From Cycas panzhihuaensis (Eukaryota; Cycadophyta): a stretch of DNA of 64,000 nt. The position numbers were made by a program, and so were the translations under genes. The stretch is taken from the NCBI GenBank assembly GCA_023213395.1, contig CM041465.1:169081741-169145740 (forward strand), written 5' to 3'. Position 1 is the first letter of the stretch; each line of letters begins with the position of its first letter. Shown piece after piece: positions 1 to 10,699 of this stretch. The notes under the pieces were generated by a model. It did not search any database and was not told the DNA's origin. It was given only the letters and a program-made list of their open reading frames with translations.

Positions 1-1558
1 TATCTATGCCCTCTTTTATATTGATAACAAGTATGACTTTAGTCCATGGCCATTTAGTCCACCAATTAGACTTTCTAGGCTAGAAACAATGCTACCCCTT
101 ACTTGCAACTTTATTTCCATGATTTATTTTTATTTTATTTTTTCCCATTTAGGCTTTGTTCGTATCACTTTGCCACTTGTTGCTGACTATAGTTACCCCT
201 AAGATCTGCCATTAGTGAGTTTATAGCCTAGTTGCATGATTATTTGTTGAGAAATGCTAATTTATTATATATTGGTTTGATTTCTACTTGCAATAGTGGT
301 ATTTAGAAGTATTTCATGGTACCGTAAACATATTCATAGTATCATGAATATTTCCATGGAACGACTGTCACTAACCTAGATTTAGGTTTTATGATGATAG
401 TAGGCTCATAAATGCCTAATTTTCATGCTTGGGTAGGTCATGGCATACTTAGGTTGACCCATGTCAGGATTAAAGGGGCCCAGAGGCTTAAATCTTCTAA
501 AGTCTTATTCCTCCTAAGTAAATTCCTTAAACTATGAGTAAAAGTCATGGTTTTTGGTTAATGGTTTTTCCCATATTATGGGTAGAAAACCACCAATCCC
601 CCATCTTAAATTTTTCTATATAATCCCCTCTTTTATCCAAAGGAGGAGAGGAGACATTTGAGATTGTGAGACCTTGCTATCATGCTGCTAAATTTGCTAT
701 AGAAACTTGAGCATTTGATCTTGTTTGCTAGTACCTACTTGGAGATTAGAAGCATAATACCTCAAGCAATTTGGGAGTTCTTGAAGGAGAGAAATAGCAA
801 CCATTTATCATAGATTCTTCAAAAGGTATAGGTAATCCACCCCTTATTATTATGATTAATCCTTCTTTCTCTATTGGTTACTATCAGCATGCCACAATTG
901 CATGAGTGAATGGTAGGATTTACTAGGGAGTTTACCTTGGTTTTATAGCTCTATTACATCCATTTGGTGTATGTCTCATCTTCCCCTTCATTTGTTACTT
1001 TGCTTATTGCCTAAAAGTTACAATATTATGGGAGGCACCTACGTACACTTAGGGGCCCTTAATATATTAGGGGATGGTAGCTATTCTAAGGCATCTCCAT
1101 CAATCTCTTTTATTTTATCTCATAGATTAGGAATGGCTTTTTATTATTTAGAGTAATTTACTTATTAATTGATTGTGAGATATATATATATATATATATA
1201 TTAGTAGCATTTGATTTCTTATAGGATTATTTGTCTTGCAGGTTACTAACTTATGTGCAAGAAAAAGGAAAGAGACTTACAAGATCTTTAAACCACATAC
1301 CTTACTCCAAGCAATCCATAGCGATCTCATGCTTCAATCAATACTTGGGAGAGGTAAAGTAATATTTTATTTCCATGTTTTCTTTCTATTTTTCACACTT
1401 GAATTGCTCTTTTTTCATCATAAGTCTATTCAACAAGTAGAAATGATACTAACATTTTCTTAGATTTTGTTAATAGTATCTTGATTCTTGTTTTTCTCTC
1501 CTGGGAGTACCCTTGATAAGTCTAAGAGAAGATCTAGGCTACTACAACTACCATTCCA
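1..1558 (+). repeat. Element A 5' LTR, partial (start outside window)
   Basis: No partner LTR is visible, so this is inferred. The proposed end is ATTCCA at 1553-1558, followed by C and a TAGGTACACC primer-site-like sequence. Element D ends its LTR with the same ATTCCA, followed by C and TGGTGACC. The stretch at about 300-375 (TTCATGGTACC motifs, then GACTGTCAC) also resembles the U3 of D's LTR read in D's sense direction. A TATA box at 617-624 fits an LTR promoter. A pure (AT)n run lies at 1180-1201. Apparent small ORFs here have no recognisable content. Confidence 0.5.
617..624 (+). promoter_or_regulatory. TATA box in element A 5' LTR
   Basis: TATATAAT followed about 20 bases later by a purine-rich stretch (AAGGAGGAGAGGAGA). 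Position and context suit an LTR promoter with transcription starting about 30 bases downstream. Inference from sequence only. Confidence 0.4.
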
Positions 1559-2420
1559 CTAGGTACACCCTAATTGGTTTGAATTGCTGCTTACATCTTA
1601 TTAGGGAAAAAAAGAAAAACAGTAAAAAGGAAAGAAAGGAAAAGAAAAAGATTGTAATATTAGTTTCCCTTTACTTTGTCTTTTGAAAAGGAAAAGAATG
1701 AGAAGAAAGGGGGGGAAATGGGCATCTTATTTTGTTACCTACTCTCTTCTTCCTCCCTTACCTTCTTTTCATAAAAGAAAAAAAAAAACAAAATACAGAC
1801 AAAGGAAAAGCTTTACATACTCATAACCCCCTTCTATTTGAAAAAAAAAAAAAAAAAAAGAGAAGAAAAAAAAAGTAGTATTTTCTTCTTTTCCTTTTAT
1901 CATTTGCGAGTGTATTGCATAATAGAAGTAGGAAGTTGAATCAATCATTTACTTATTTTATTACGAAACCAAGACATGAGGAGGGGTTGTGGTGTCACAA
2001 GTCTCAAATTAACAAAGGGATATGCCATAAAGCTAGGATAGGGTATTGATTTTATGTATACAAAAAAAAAAAAAAAATGCATATAGTTTGCATTAGATGT
2101 GCACAAATTTGGCCCCTTTAGTTTACCTAAGGCTTGATAGGAAAACCAAAAAGAATTAAAACAAGAAGGGAAAGATTTACTCCAACACACCCATAAACTA
2201 ATCACAATATACATGAGCTTTATATAATCTACCCTTAGTTTAGCTTCTTAGGTTGATGACATACATTCCATTACCATCATGCTCAAGAAGCACACAAACA
2301 CCTGATCTGACATGATAGGATCTACCTACACATATTGAGACTCTACACCCTAGGCCTTATGCCATATCCTAAAGTGTAATAAATCCTATTGCTCTAACCC
2401 TTAGGCATGTTTCAGGGGGT
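1559..2420 (+). other. Element A 5' leader with decayed primer-binding site
   Basis: Non-coding stretch between the proposed LTR end and gag. TAGGTACACC just after the LTR would be a decayed primer-binding site (TGG to TAG). Strong strand asymmetry: 1600-1730 is nearly all A and G, with further A runs at 1779-1788, 1841-1859 and 2060-2077. No coding domain recognised on either strand. Confidence 0.4.
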
Positions 2421-2895
2421 ATGGTTCACCTGTTCTTTTCCTCTATCTCCACCTCATCCTATACCCTATCTCATGCCTTAACCTTAAGGGCCTTAAAGCA
2501 TGCCTCACCATCACCCATGCCCTATATAATATATCCTCTAACCTAGATAGTCCACCTTTATCCTACTTAGTTATGTGATTCAATATTAGGAGCAATGTAG
2601 ACCTCATCCTTATGTTCCTAAAAATATTGATAGCCTCCATACATATGAGGTCACCTCTCTAATTGGAGGCCCATATGGATAAAACCCTATTCCAAACCCA
2701 CCTTCTTATATAGTGCCACCCTAATAAACTAATCATATCCCACCCTACTAGACTCAACAACCTTGATCTATTATGACTCCCTCTTATGCAACCGTTCATC
2801 AAGGGGTTTATACATAAAGGAGTGTCCCATTTTAAACCAAATCCACTATAACTTCATGGTAGAATCCTATTCAAATCCACCTACCTCCTCCATAC
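2421..2895 (+). pseudogene. Element A gag, N-terminal Pro/Gln-rich part
   Basis: The plus-strand translation is rich in Pro, Gln, Tyr and Asn (for example IGGPYG, PSYIVPP, THHIPPYQ-like stretches) with in-frame stops mostly at former CAG/CAA codons. This is the low-complexity N-terminal arm typical of long gypsy gag proteins. It stops at the CATAC target duplication of B0 and resumes at 8060 with the same composition (GYQGPPP, YNPYTQ). Non-functional. Confidence 0.55.
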
Positions 2896-3256
2896 TATTT
2901 TCAACAAGGAAAGCATTTAATACTAAGCATAATTAACAAAATTAATGAATAAAACATAAAATATATTCACTTAGCATAAGCAAGATTACATACTATTGCA
3001 CCATAGACTCAACATGACTCTCCATGATGACTTGATCTCCACTCTACCTCAACCACCCTTTTATACATCATAGGTGGGAATATATAAGTTGGGTGGGATG
3101 CATGTGGGACAAAGACCACTAACCAATGACATTACACCTACTGACTAACTAATTGACTTTCACATAATATTATTATAATATAAGATACTTAGACCCTTAG
3201 TACCATAATTTTATTAACTCTAAGACACACCTTACATTAAACATTATATTCTAATA
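2896..3256 (-). repeat. B0 left (3') LTR
   Basis: Aligns with 7678-8059 over almost its full length. Its outer end is eroded: the right LTR starts TGTTAAATTTTC, whereas this copy starts TATTTTC directly after CATAC. It ends CTAATA where CTAACA would be canonical. Confidence 0.8.
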
Positions 3257-3391
3257 CCCCCCCTTAATGTTTAATGTCAAGGCCACAAGAACACTGACTA
3301 CCAAGAACATTATGACACCTACTTCTAAGGACTGACAACAAAACTAATATAAACTGGGTATAAGACTTGACTTAAAGTATTGTTCAAATTT

Positions 3392-3709
3392 CTAATGTTT
3401 AAGTCTAGGAACCTTGCCAAAGATGATATCATGGGCCCAAGATTTGATTGAAATGTAGTAAAATCTATATATCATGTTTGTTCTATCATCTCTTATTTTT
3501 TCTATAGTATGTGTGTGTTCTAGTTGTAGGTAAGGTCTTCTTTGATTTTTGTCTCTTGAATCAAATGTGATAACATATGATTTCAACTCCATAAAGGGAA
3601 TGGACTCCTTCTTGTTTGTATCTAAGTCTTCTAGAATGATCAACTTCTCAGGATAACGAAGACTTCCTTGAAAGGAAAGAAGGAATAATGATTCCTTTCC
3701 TAACTTCAC
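3392..3709 (-). pseudogene. B0 unknown ORF downstream of protease region
   Basis: A 105-residue open stretch, preceded across a stop by another open stretch (3710-3901). It is charged, with motifs such as LIILEDLDTNKKES and KNQRRPYLQLEHTHT. It lies at the 3' end of B0 where integrase would normally follow protease, but shows no HHCC, DDE or RT motif. I do not recognise it. It could be the remains of a captured sequence or a badly decayed integrase start. Confidence 0.3.
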
Positions 3710-3910
3710 CTATGCAAGTATGTGTCTTAAACCAACAAAAGGCTTTATTCTCTCTATATCATCGAAGGAATCCCTTGTGTCAAATATGATGAGAATTTCC
3801 ATTATGATTACATACATATATTTTCTAATTATGGCTACATAAAAATAGAACATCAATTTAACATGATTGACTTTCATGGTTACGTAGCCTCCCCAAAACA
3901 TACAATAATC

Positions 3911-4240
3911 TTAGTGGATAAGATTTTGATCAAATGATATTCTAGCTATGTTCTCTTTTTCTTTGAATGAATCTTCTAGAGCCATTATAGGGTATGTTAA
4001 TATAGTTTGGATTCTTTTAAGAATAAGGATTGAAAATGCAACCAAATTGAATGTTATCATGTAGAGTCTTATGTATGTATAAATAACCATATGCCCTGAT
4101 ATCATTTGGATCTTAGAAACAACTCTATCAATACAAATTAAGGTAATGTTTCCCATACCTTTTACTAAGGTAGTAATTTCACCACAATATATCACGTATA
4201 ATAGATTTTTCTGGAATCACTTTTAGGTTTTTCAACCTCC
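3911..4240 (-). pseudogene. B0 aspartic-protease-like region
   Basis: The minus-strand frame shows GMGNITLICIDRVVSKIQ and, after a small frame break, NLVAFSIL. These match the layout of a copia protease C-terminal half (G-x-G-x-I...V..I..V..IPGL..NL.S). The catalytic D(S/T)G is not recognisable. Followed by an acidic/basic stretch ALEDSFKEKENIARISFD. Decayed. Confidence 0.4.
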
Positions 4241-4379
4241 ACTATTTCGGTAGTTATCAATGCAGTCTTTCCTATTAACTTACTAAGGCATAAAGCATTT
4301 GGTGAAATCAAATTTTCATATAAATAGTGATCGTCTAGCCTATTTATAGAAATAGGTTCATGCAATTCTTCATCCCCTT

Positions 4380-5000
4380 TATGAGTGTTAAATGATTCTA
4401 TGTGAAAATTGATCTTACTGAAATCAAGTTGATTTTTTCTTTTTATTTTTCTTTTTAGGTTTATTTTCTAGTTCTTTGTCTTCTTGACATTTTTCTACAC
4501 TTCTTTATAACTCTTTTCATACACTTCCCTCAATAAATTCTAGGCCTCTTTAGTTGAATCAATATTTTGAAGTACATAAATAATGAACTGGTAAGAAGGA
4601 GGAAGATTTTTATTATCAAAAGTTATAAGCATCACATCAATGGCTATCATATTCTTCTTTTTGAAAATTTCCTCCCCTTCTTCATTAATCAATGCAAGAT
4701 CATTAATAATTTCTCATAGCTTTTTAAACATAAATATGAACTCCATTTTGATTCTCTAAATTTGATAATTAGTTCTAATATATTTAGGGAAGGCTATGAT
4801 ACTATCTGTAATCCAATACTTATTTTTTTCTAATGCAAAAGTAATGATGTCACTTAACCCCATGATGCATAAGTGGGTTGATTCATATACCTTCTTTGAC
4901 TTAAAAAAAGTCTATTAAAACAGCAAAAAAATACCTCAAATCACATATAAAAATGTTTGTGTCTGAAATATGGTTCCAACGCCACTAACTATTTTGAAAA
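4380..5000 (-). pseudogene. B0 gag-like region
   Basis: A minus-strand translation with several frame breaks: THLCIMGLSDIITFALEKNKYW, then a Lys-rich helix-forming stretch and a basic tail around 4440-4480 (KRKIKRKK). It lies upstream of the protease-like part, as gag should. Assignment rests on position and composition, not on a clear motif. Confidence 0.3.
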
Positions 5001-7662
5001 CAGATGCCTAGATCTAAAGATATAAGGAGAACCATATAGATACCTCTTTATGATGATACTTTAAGTTTATAAGCTCCTTTAACATACTAGTTACTAGTCA
5101 TAACAAGGTTTTATATGACCACACCTTTAATGGTAAAGGGGCTAACAGATAATAATCATCATTCCAATCAAATTTAATTTTGAATTGACAATTAAATCTT
5201 CCCAATAAACTTCACATCAGTGGATTTCAATTAATATTTTAATCTAATTAAATTAAGTTTGCAACTTTAAAAAATACCTCTCTGTCGATTTTCTAGATTG
5301 ATTTTTCTATGATTACTCCTCCATTGATACAAAAAAGGCCCTATCAGAATGTGGAGATGGTGCCCACACTCTCTCAGAACTCTCCCAGCATTAGAACATT
5401 TCCACTAAATTTATCTAGGCATCATCATCAATTAGCCTCGAATGTGACAGATCCCTTTCAATGTTGTGGCTCCTCTTGGTCTAGAGCTTCTCCGATCTAA
5501 GATTCACTCTTTCAAAAGAGAAATACAACTTGGTCATAATACATGCCAATACCAAGAATATATAGAGTACACTAGAAATCCTTCATATCAACCGCAAGGC
5601 TCTCCTATAATTACTTTTTAGTAAGATACACTAGCAATAAATCTCTATGCCACATCATGCAAATTATGATTTGTAGGTGACTTGTCCCAACGAATAACCT
5701 CACCTTGGTGAGGATCAAGAAAATAATAAAGGAAGATGAGGACATTAGAATGATATCAATAGAGGCTCTAATTATTTTTTCCAAGGTAAGAACCAAAATC
5801 TTTGATTTTCTGCTTGATATTAAGTGTAGGGAGGAATTGAATAAGGTTAAGCTTTTTAGGAACCCTAGATTTTCTCTTCACTATCACACAGTCTTTCTTC
5901 TCCCTAATATTGCTCTATTTCATATGTAACCATGCATAAACCTAACCATCATAAATAAATATGGATAATGCTCAATTTTGGTGATCTCTGGACTTGGTGC
6001 TCTTTGTGGATATTTGAAGTGCTTCTGGATCTTCATGGCTCACTTACTTAGATTGCTATGGAATGTCTCATAAGGTTTGATTAGACTCACATAGATTGTA
6101 GTGACTATTGAGAATACAAGGTCCCAACCCTTCTATCGCCACCAAGATCTAAACTATTCTTGCAACTAGTTATAGGAATCGAAACTTATATTGCATGCAA
6201 GATCTTAAACTAGAGATAAAGCAATGAAATGAACAAGAAAGCCAAGCATTAAATGTACACTTAATATAACATGGTAAAACCCTAATAGTATGCTAGGGAA
6301 ACATCCATACAGGAAAGGTATCAATCTTTATTATCACAAAATAGAGATAATGTACATAATCAGTAGTAGAGTGCTTTCAGTAACAACAACCAGTCGTTGC
6401 CCTCCTCAGAGTATATTGAACAAACCTCAACATAAAGAAATATGCCCTAAATTGGGCTACATGAGAGAGATATATAAGGTATAAATCTTGACCATAGAAT
6501 CTAGGGTATTTTATTGAACGACCTTGATTCTCTTTATAATTTAATATTGTTTCCAGTGCTAATTTTTTAGGTCGGGGGTTATCACCCCCAGACCAAGGGA
6601 GGCTCTCGCCCCCCTTGGAACCCCCCGAGAAAGGTTTGGGGGGAAACTGTGTTGCCAACATGCCAAAATTTTAGCCTCTAACCATTGTTGTCATATTTCC
6701 CAATAGTGGTAAATTGCTATAATAGATATCTTTGAATCATGTCTTTGACCTTTCATTCCTAGTAATTTATAGACTTGCATTCTTTGGCTCTACAATTTCT
6801 ACAATTCTACATCTCTGTGGAATTTCTTAACCTTGACTATAGTGCCACTAAAATATTCATGTAGATGGAGCACTGCATTATGGATGAAGAAAGTATAAAG
6901 GATCAAATAGATTAGATTTGGTCTTGACAATGTTTCCACAATGGGCAATATATGGTAGTGCCAAATAATGATTTCTTCAACAATGATTATACTCAATGGT
7001 ACATAGGTGCAACAATAACATAAATGAATATGGTGTCAACATGGATTAGCACCAACCATAACCACAAAACTAGGATTTCACCATTTACTCCTAATCATGG
7101 CTATAATTATGAATGAACAATAGATTCAATGGAGTTTTCTTTCTACTGGTAAATACCTTAGTAGTCACGTTACTGGCATAATGAATAATTTGGCAACCTG
7201 CTATGTGATAATAGTAAAGTAAAGGCAATAACCTCATTGTGGAATAGGAGAGTATTCACAATAGAAATTATAATTAAACTTTAGCACAAATAGATTAGGG
7301 TAGCATCCTTCATTCTTCCATGGCAGTTTGTAAAACCTCACATATATATAAACCTTTCATTATCACCATACAACCAAAAATTAATAGCTAATAGATTAAA
7401 AAAACATTCATATATCATCAATTTCCTATTTCATGAATTCACACAAACTACAAACATATGATACAAAGGTTCCTTCATAAATCAAGGGAATAATATTACC
7501 CAATAAATTCCATCTTGTATCAATAGTTGGCACTTCAGGGCTTCATCCAAAATCATAAACTGGTAATGGGCTTTATAGAGCCACCTCCTTACTTGAATGC
7601 TCTATCTTTTATTGGACTTATCCTTTCTCAATCTTCTTCTTATAGCAGGATGGCCTGCTCAA
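5001..7662 (-). other. B0 5' leader region, interrupted by solo LTR S1
   Basis: Apart from S1 (6106-6705), I see no recognisable domain at 5001-6105 or 6706-7662 on either strand. Short open stretches look like chance. By position this is the B0 leader plus perhaps the start of gag. Confidence 0.35.
6106..6705. repeat. Solo LTR S1 (same family as S2)
   Basis: About 600 bases aligning with S2 at 9595-10245: shared CAACTAGTTATAGGAAT, GAACAAGAAAGCCAAGCAT-like, GACCATAGAATCTAGGGTAT and AAAATTTTAGCCTC. It starts TATTGAGAA (TGTTGAGAA in S2) and ends CCCAATA. Flanking bases GTGAC/GTGGT look like a decayed 5-bp duplication. A GC-rich palindrome at 6570-6594 stands out from the AT-rich surroundings. 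No internal region remains. Confidence 0.7.
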
Positions 7663-7677
7663 CCTGCTCTAATACCA
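7663..7677 (-). promoter_or_regulatory. B0 primer-binding site (initiator tRNA-Met type)
   Basis: The minus strand reads TGGTATTAGAGCA directly inside the right LTR, one mismatch from the usual TGGTATCAGAGC of plant copia elements. It sets the transcription direction of B0. Confidence 0.8.
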
Positions 7678-8059
7678 TGTTAAATTTTCAACATGGAGGG
7701 TATTCAACACTGAGCATAGTCAACAAGATCAATGAACAAAGTATAAAATGTATTCACTTAGCATAAGCAAGATTGCATACTATTGCACCATAGACTTAAC
7801 ATAAGACTCCATGATAACTTGATCCCTACTCTACCTCAACCACCTTTTTACACATCATAGGTGGGAATACATAAGTGGGATGGGATGCATGTAGGACAAA
7901 GACCACTAACTAATGACACTACACCTACTAACTGACCAATTGACTTTTCACATAGCATTATTATAATATGAGATCCTTAGGCCCTTAGTACTATAACTTT
8001 ATTGACTCTAAGACATACCTTACATTAAACACTTATACATTAAATATTATATTCTCACA
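7678..8059 (-). repeat. B0 right (5') LTR
   Basis: Starts TGTTAAATTTTC, ends TCTCACA. It contains a short extra segment (ACACTTATACATTAAAT) near its end compared with the left LTR. Followed by the CATAC duplication. Confidence 0.85.
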
Positions 8060-9594
8060 CATACCAAGTTCACCCTTTTGGTATTTTTGGTTATCAAGGA
8101 CCTCCCCCTCTTGCATATAACCCATATACCCAAATTATAATGGCTTATCAAGTTAGGGGCATTTTAAAACCTATCCCATCTTAATAAACCCACTTATAGT
8201 GGTAGAACCACTATGGTGGAGCCCAAATGTCCTACTCATAGTAACCTCAACCTACATTCCCACCAATTGACCTATTAGCACAACTTGAGACACATCCCTT
8301 TATTGACTACTATATGAGCCCTCTTTCCCTTAAGTCCCTTTACATTAATACCTCACCCCTTAGAAGTTCCCAAGTAAGTTTCCAAGTTTAAAGGGACTTC
8401 TTTCCAAGAACAAACAGATCATATTAAGGCATTTACCATGACATATATAAATTATTAACTATATAATAATGTTCTCATAAATATTTTCCATTAATCTCTC
8501 TAACAAGATGCTCTTAAGTGGTTTTATTACCTTTCCTCCATTGCATTTGTTGATTTTAGTAACTAGTTGATACCTTTGCTAATTATTTTGATGTCTCCTA
8601 ACCTTTTAAGAGCAAGGATAAAGCCTTTCTCTCCCTCAAGTAAGGATAGTATAAGCTTTACTAAAACTTTATTCACCAGTTCCATGACCCTCTCCACTCA
8701 TCCAAATCCATATTTCCTAAGGATTTAAAAATAGATATCTTTGTCAATGCCCTTTACCTTAAGCTTTATGTGGAAGTGCTCAAGATGGGTGCAACCACCT
8801 ATGACTTAACAATTGTTAAATGCCTAGTCTTAGAGTCTATTAAGATCTAAGTAGGACTAAAAAAGCACAATAAACTTACCCTATGACATGAGTTTTCCCC
8901 TCTATCACAAGATCCTAAGCCTCAACCATAGGCTCTAAGGCCCCAAGTTAACACTCTTCACAAAATGATAGACCCCCTTATCTCTATTGTTTGCTCATTT
9001 AGGTTGACCATATAGGATCTTAAGATTTAATTGGCCTAAGGCTTGTAGCATCTATTTGTTCCCTCACATGGATATAAGCCAATTCATCAACAAATACAAA
9101 ACCATCCTTAGACCAAGGATAATAACCCTAGCCCTCCTTCCAAGAAGGAAAATCCTTCTTCCCCTAAGAAGAGGTGGTGCTTGATATATAAGTACTACTT
9201 TCATAATAATGCCTATTATTAGACTCAACATCCTATGTCAGTACCCCTAATCGATCCTCTTATACAACCTACTTCTAAACCCAACCTAGAATAACCCATC
9301 CACAAAGATCTATTCCCAACTCATAAGGACCCTATGGTTCAAAACCAAAGGGGTAGGAGGAGATCCCAGCCTTAATAATGACCTACTCCTAAGGAACCTC
9401 AAATAACCCTAATAGACATCGAAACCCAAGCTAAAGACTCTACCTCCAAAGGATTAAGAGTCTTGTAAAGCTATCCAATGCTATAATACCAAGGGGGAAA
9501 GAGTCATTTAGATGCTTAAGACTATTCAAGTGTTCACTACAATCCTAGATTAAGCAATAAAGGAGGTTGAAGGATCCTCTACTTCCTAACAACC
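8060..9594 (+). pseudogene. Element A gag (capsid domain and zinc-knuckle-like tail)
   Basis: Continues gag after B0. Around 8380-8900 the plus-strand frames give SKFKGTSFQEQTDHIKAF, then ALKWFY, then VNALYLKLYVEVLKMG and LESIKI-VGLKK. The same blocks occur in order in element D's gag (LKWFYRLLAHSI, VNTLCPEVHIEVLKIG, LEVIEIQVGLKK). This is the Retrotrans_gag pattern. Further on, about 9160-9230 (RWCLIYKYYFHNNAYY, then a stop) matches D's Cys/His segment, which looks like a decayed zinc knuckle. Many frameshifts and stops. Interrupted at 9595 by solo LTR S2; resumes at 10246. Confidence 0.75.
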
Positions 9595-10245
9595 TGTTGA
9601 GAAGACAAGGTCCCAATAATCACAAACCGCTACCAAGATCTAAATTGTTTTACAACTAGTTATAGGAATAGAAACTAAAATTTAACATGCAAGTTCTTAA
9701 ACTAAAGATAATATAATAAAATGAATAAGAAAGCCAAGCATCACATATACACCTAATATAATGTGGTAAAACTCTAGCAGTGTGCTAGGGAAGTAGGAAA
9801 GGTATTGACCTTTATTATCAAATAATGGAGAAATGTACACAATATGTAGAAAAATGCTCACAGCAACAATAATTAGTTATCCAACTCCTCACAGTACATC
9901 CAATACATTAAACACCATCAATATAATGAAAAAACATCCTAAATCAGGCTATATAAGAGAGTCATACAAGGCACAAATCTCGACCATAGAATCTAGGGTA
10001 TTTTTAACGAATGACCCTAATTCTCTTTATGATTTAGTATGCTTTTTAGTGCTAGCTTTTTGGGTCAGGGGCTATCGCCCCTGAACCCCCTCTTTGTGAG
10101 GGGTGTTCCAACTTCCCCTGCATCCCCACAGCCAAGGGGGGCTCTTACTCTCCTTGGAAACCCTCGTGGAAGTTTGGGGGGGGAACTACACTGCCAACCT
10201 ATCAAAATTTTAGCCTCCAAAATATTGTTGTCACATTATCTAATA
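9595..10245. repeat. Solo LTR S2
   Basis: 651 bases, TGTTGAGAAG...CTAATA, flanked by an exact 5-bp duplication CAACC (9590-9594 and 10246-10250). The exact duplication shows this is an LTR left by LTR-LTR recombination and not one end of a longer element shared with S1. It contains a GC-rich palindrome at 10062-10088. Element A gag/protease linker continues on both sides. Confidence 0.85.
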
Positions 10246-10358
10246 CAACCATCCCCTAAACCTCAACCTACAAAAATTTTACTTCTCTCCAAAACCATCC
10301 TTATCCATATAGGTTATTATGGCCTAAAAAAGGCCCTTCCCTAACCGACTAGCAAAGG
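10246..10358 (+). pseudogene. Element A gag-protease linker
   Basis: Pro/Lys-rich coding remnant (SPKPQPTKILLLSK) ending ALP at the AAAGG duplication of B1. Reading resumes at 16589 (GKTFSI). No domain motif. Confidence 0.5.
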
Positions 10359-10680
10359 TATTAGAAATCATAAATAAATAGATCATTTATGTATGTAATA
10401 AGCATGAAATTAATAGGCACACAACATAGAATTTATATGGGAAACCTTGTAGTAAAAACCCACCACAAAAAATATGGATTATATTGATACAAAATTACAA
10501 AGTATAATGGACTTTGAGTCACTTTAAATAGATCCATAAGTACCTTACATATTATATGTGCATTATATTTATCGACAGAAAATAATAAATTATATCATAT
10601 TATTACATCACCATAATATTTATACATATAATGCCATATTAACATTAGTCAAGTTAAGTGGTTAAAATGCCACTCTAACA
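10359..10680 (-). repeat. B1 left (3') LTR
   Basis: Starts TATTAGAAATC (decayed TGTTAGAAATC) and ends CACTCTAACA. Clearly the same sequence as 16262-16583. The adjacent TCCCCCTTTA (10681-10690) is the polypurine tract on the minus strand. Confidence 0.92.
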
Positions 10681-10699
10681 TCCCCCTTTAATATAAATG

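Larger units (their letters stand above)
2896..8059 (-). mobile_element. Element B0: Ty1/copia-type, gag-protease only, minus strand
   Basis: Two LTRs (2896-3256 and 7678-8059) share long stretches, for example TTCACTTAGCATAAGCAAGA in both. CATAC is duplicated exactly at 2891-2895 and 8060-8064. The minus-strand primer site TGGTATTAGAGCA abuts the right LTR, and a C-rich tract (purine-rich on the minus strand) follows the left LTR at 3257-3263, so the element reads right to left. The interior (about 4.4 kb, 3.8 kb without solo LTR S1) has gag-like and protease-like segments, but I find no integrase or RT. It is probably a non-autonomous copia element. It interrupts gag of element A. Confidence 0.8.

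Noticed and set aside
1180-1201. (AT)n run, and (TA)n at 46827-46847
   Set aside because: Ordinary microsatellites without associated features.
5309-5929. Small overlapping ORFs on both strands in B0
   Set aside because: No motif, poor starts, and they sit in a decayed non-coding leader region.
6106-10245. S1 and S2 as the two LTRs of one element
   Set aside because: The interval between them crosses the B0 boundary and A's gag, and S2 has its own exact 5-bp duplication.
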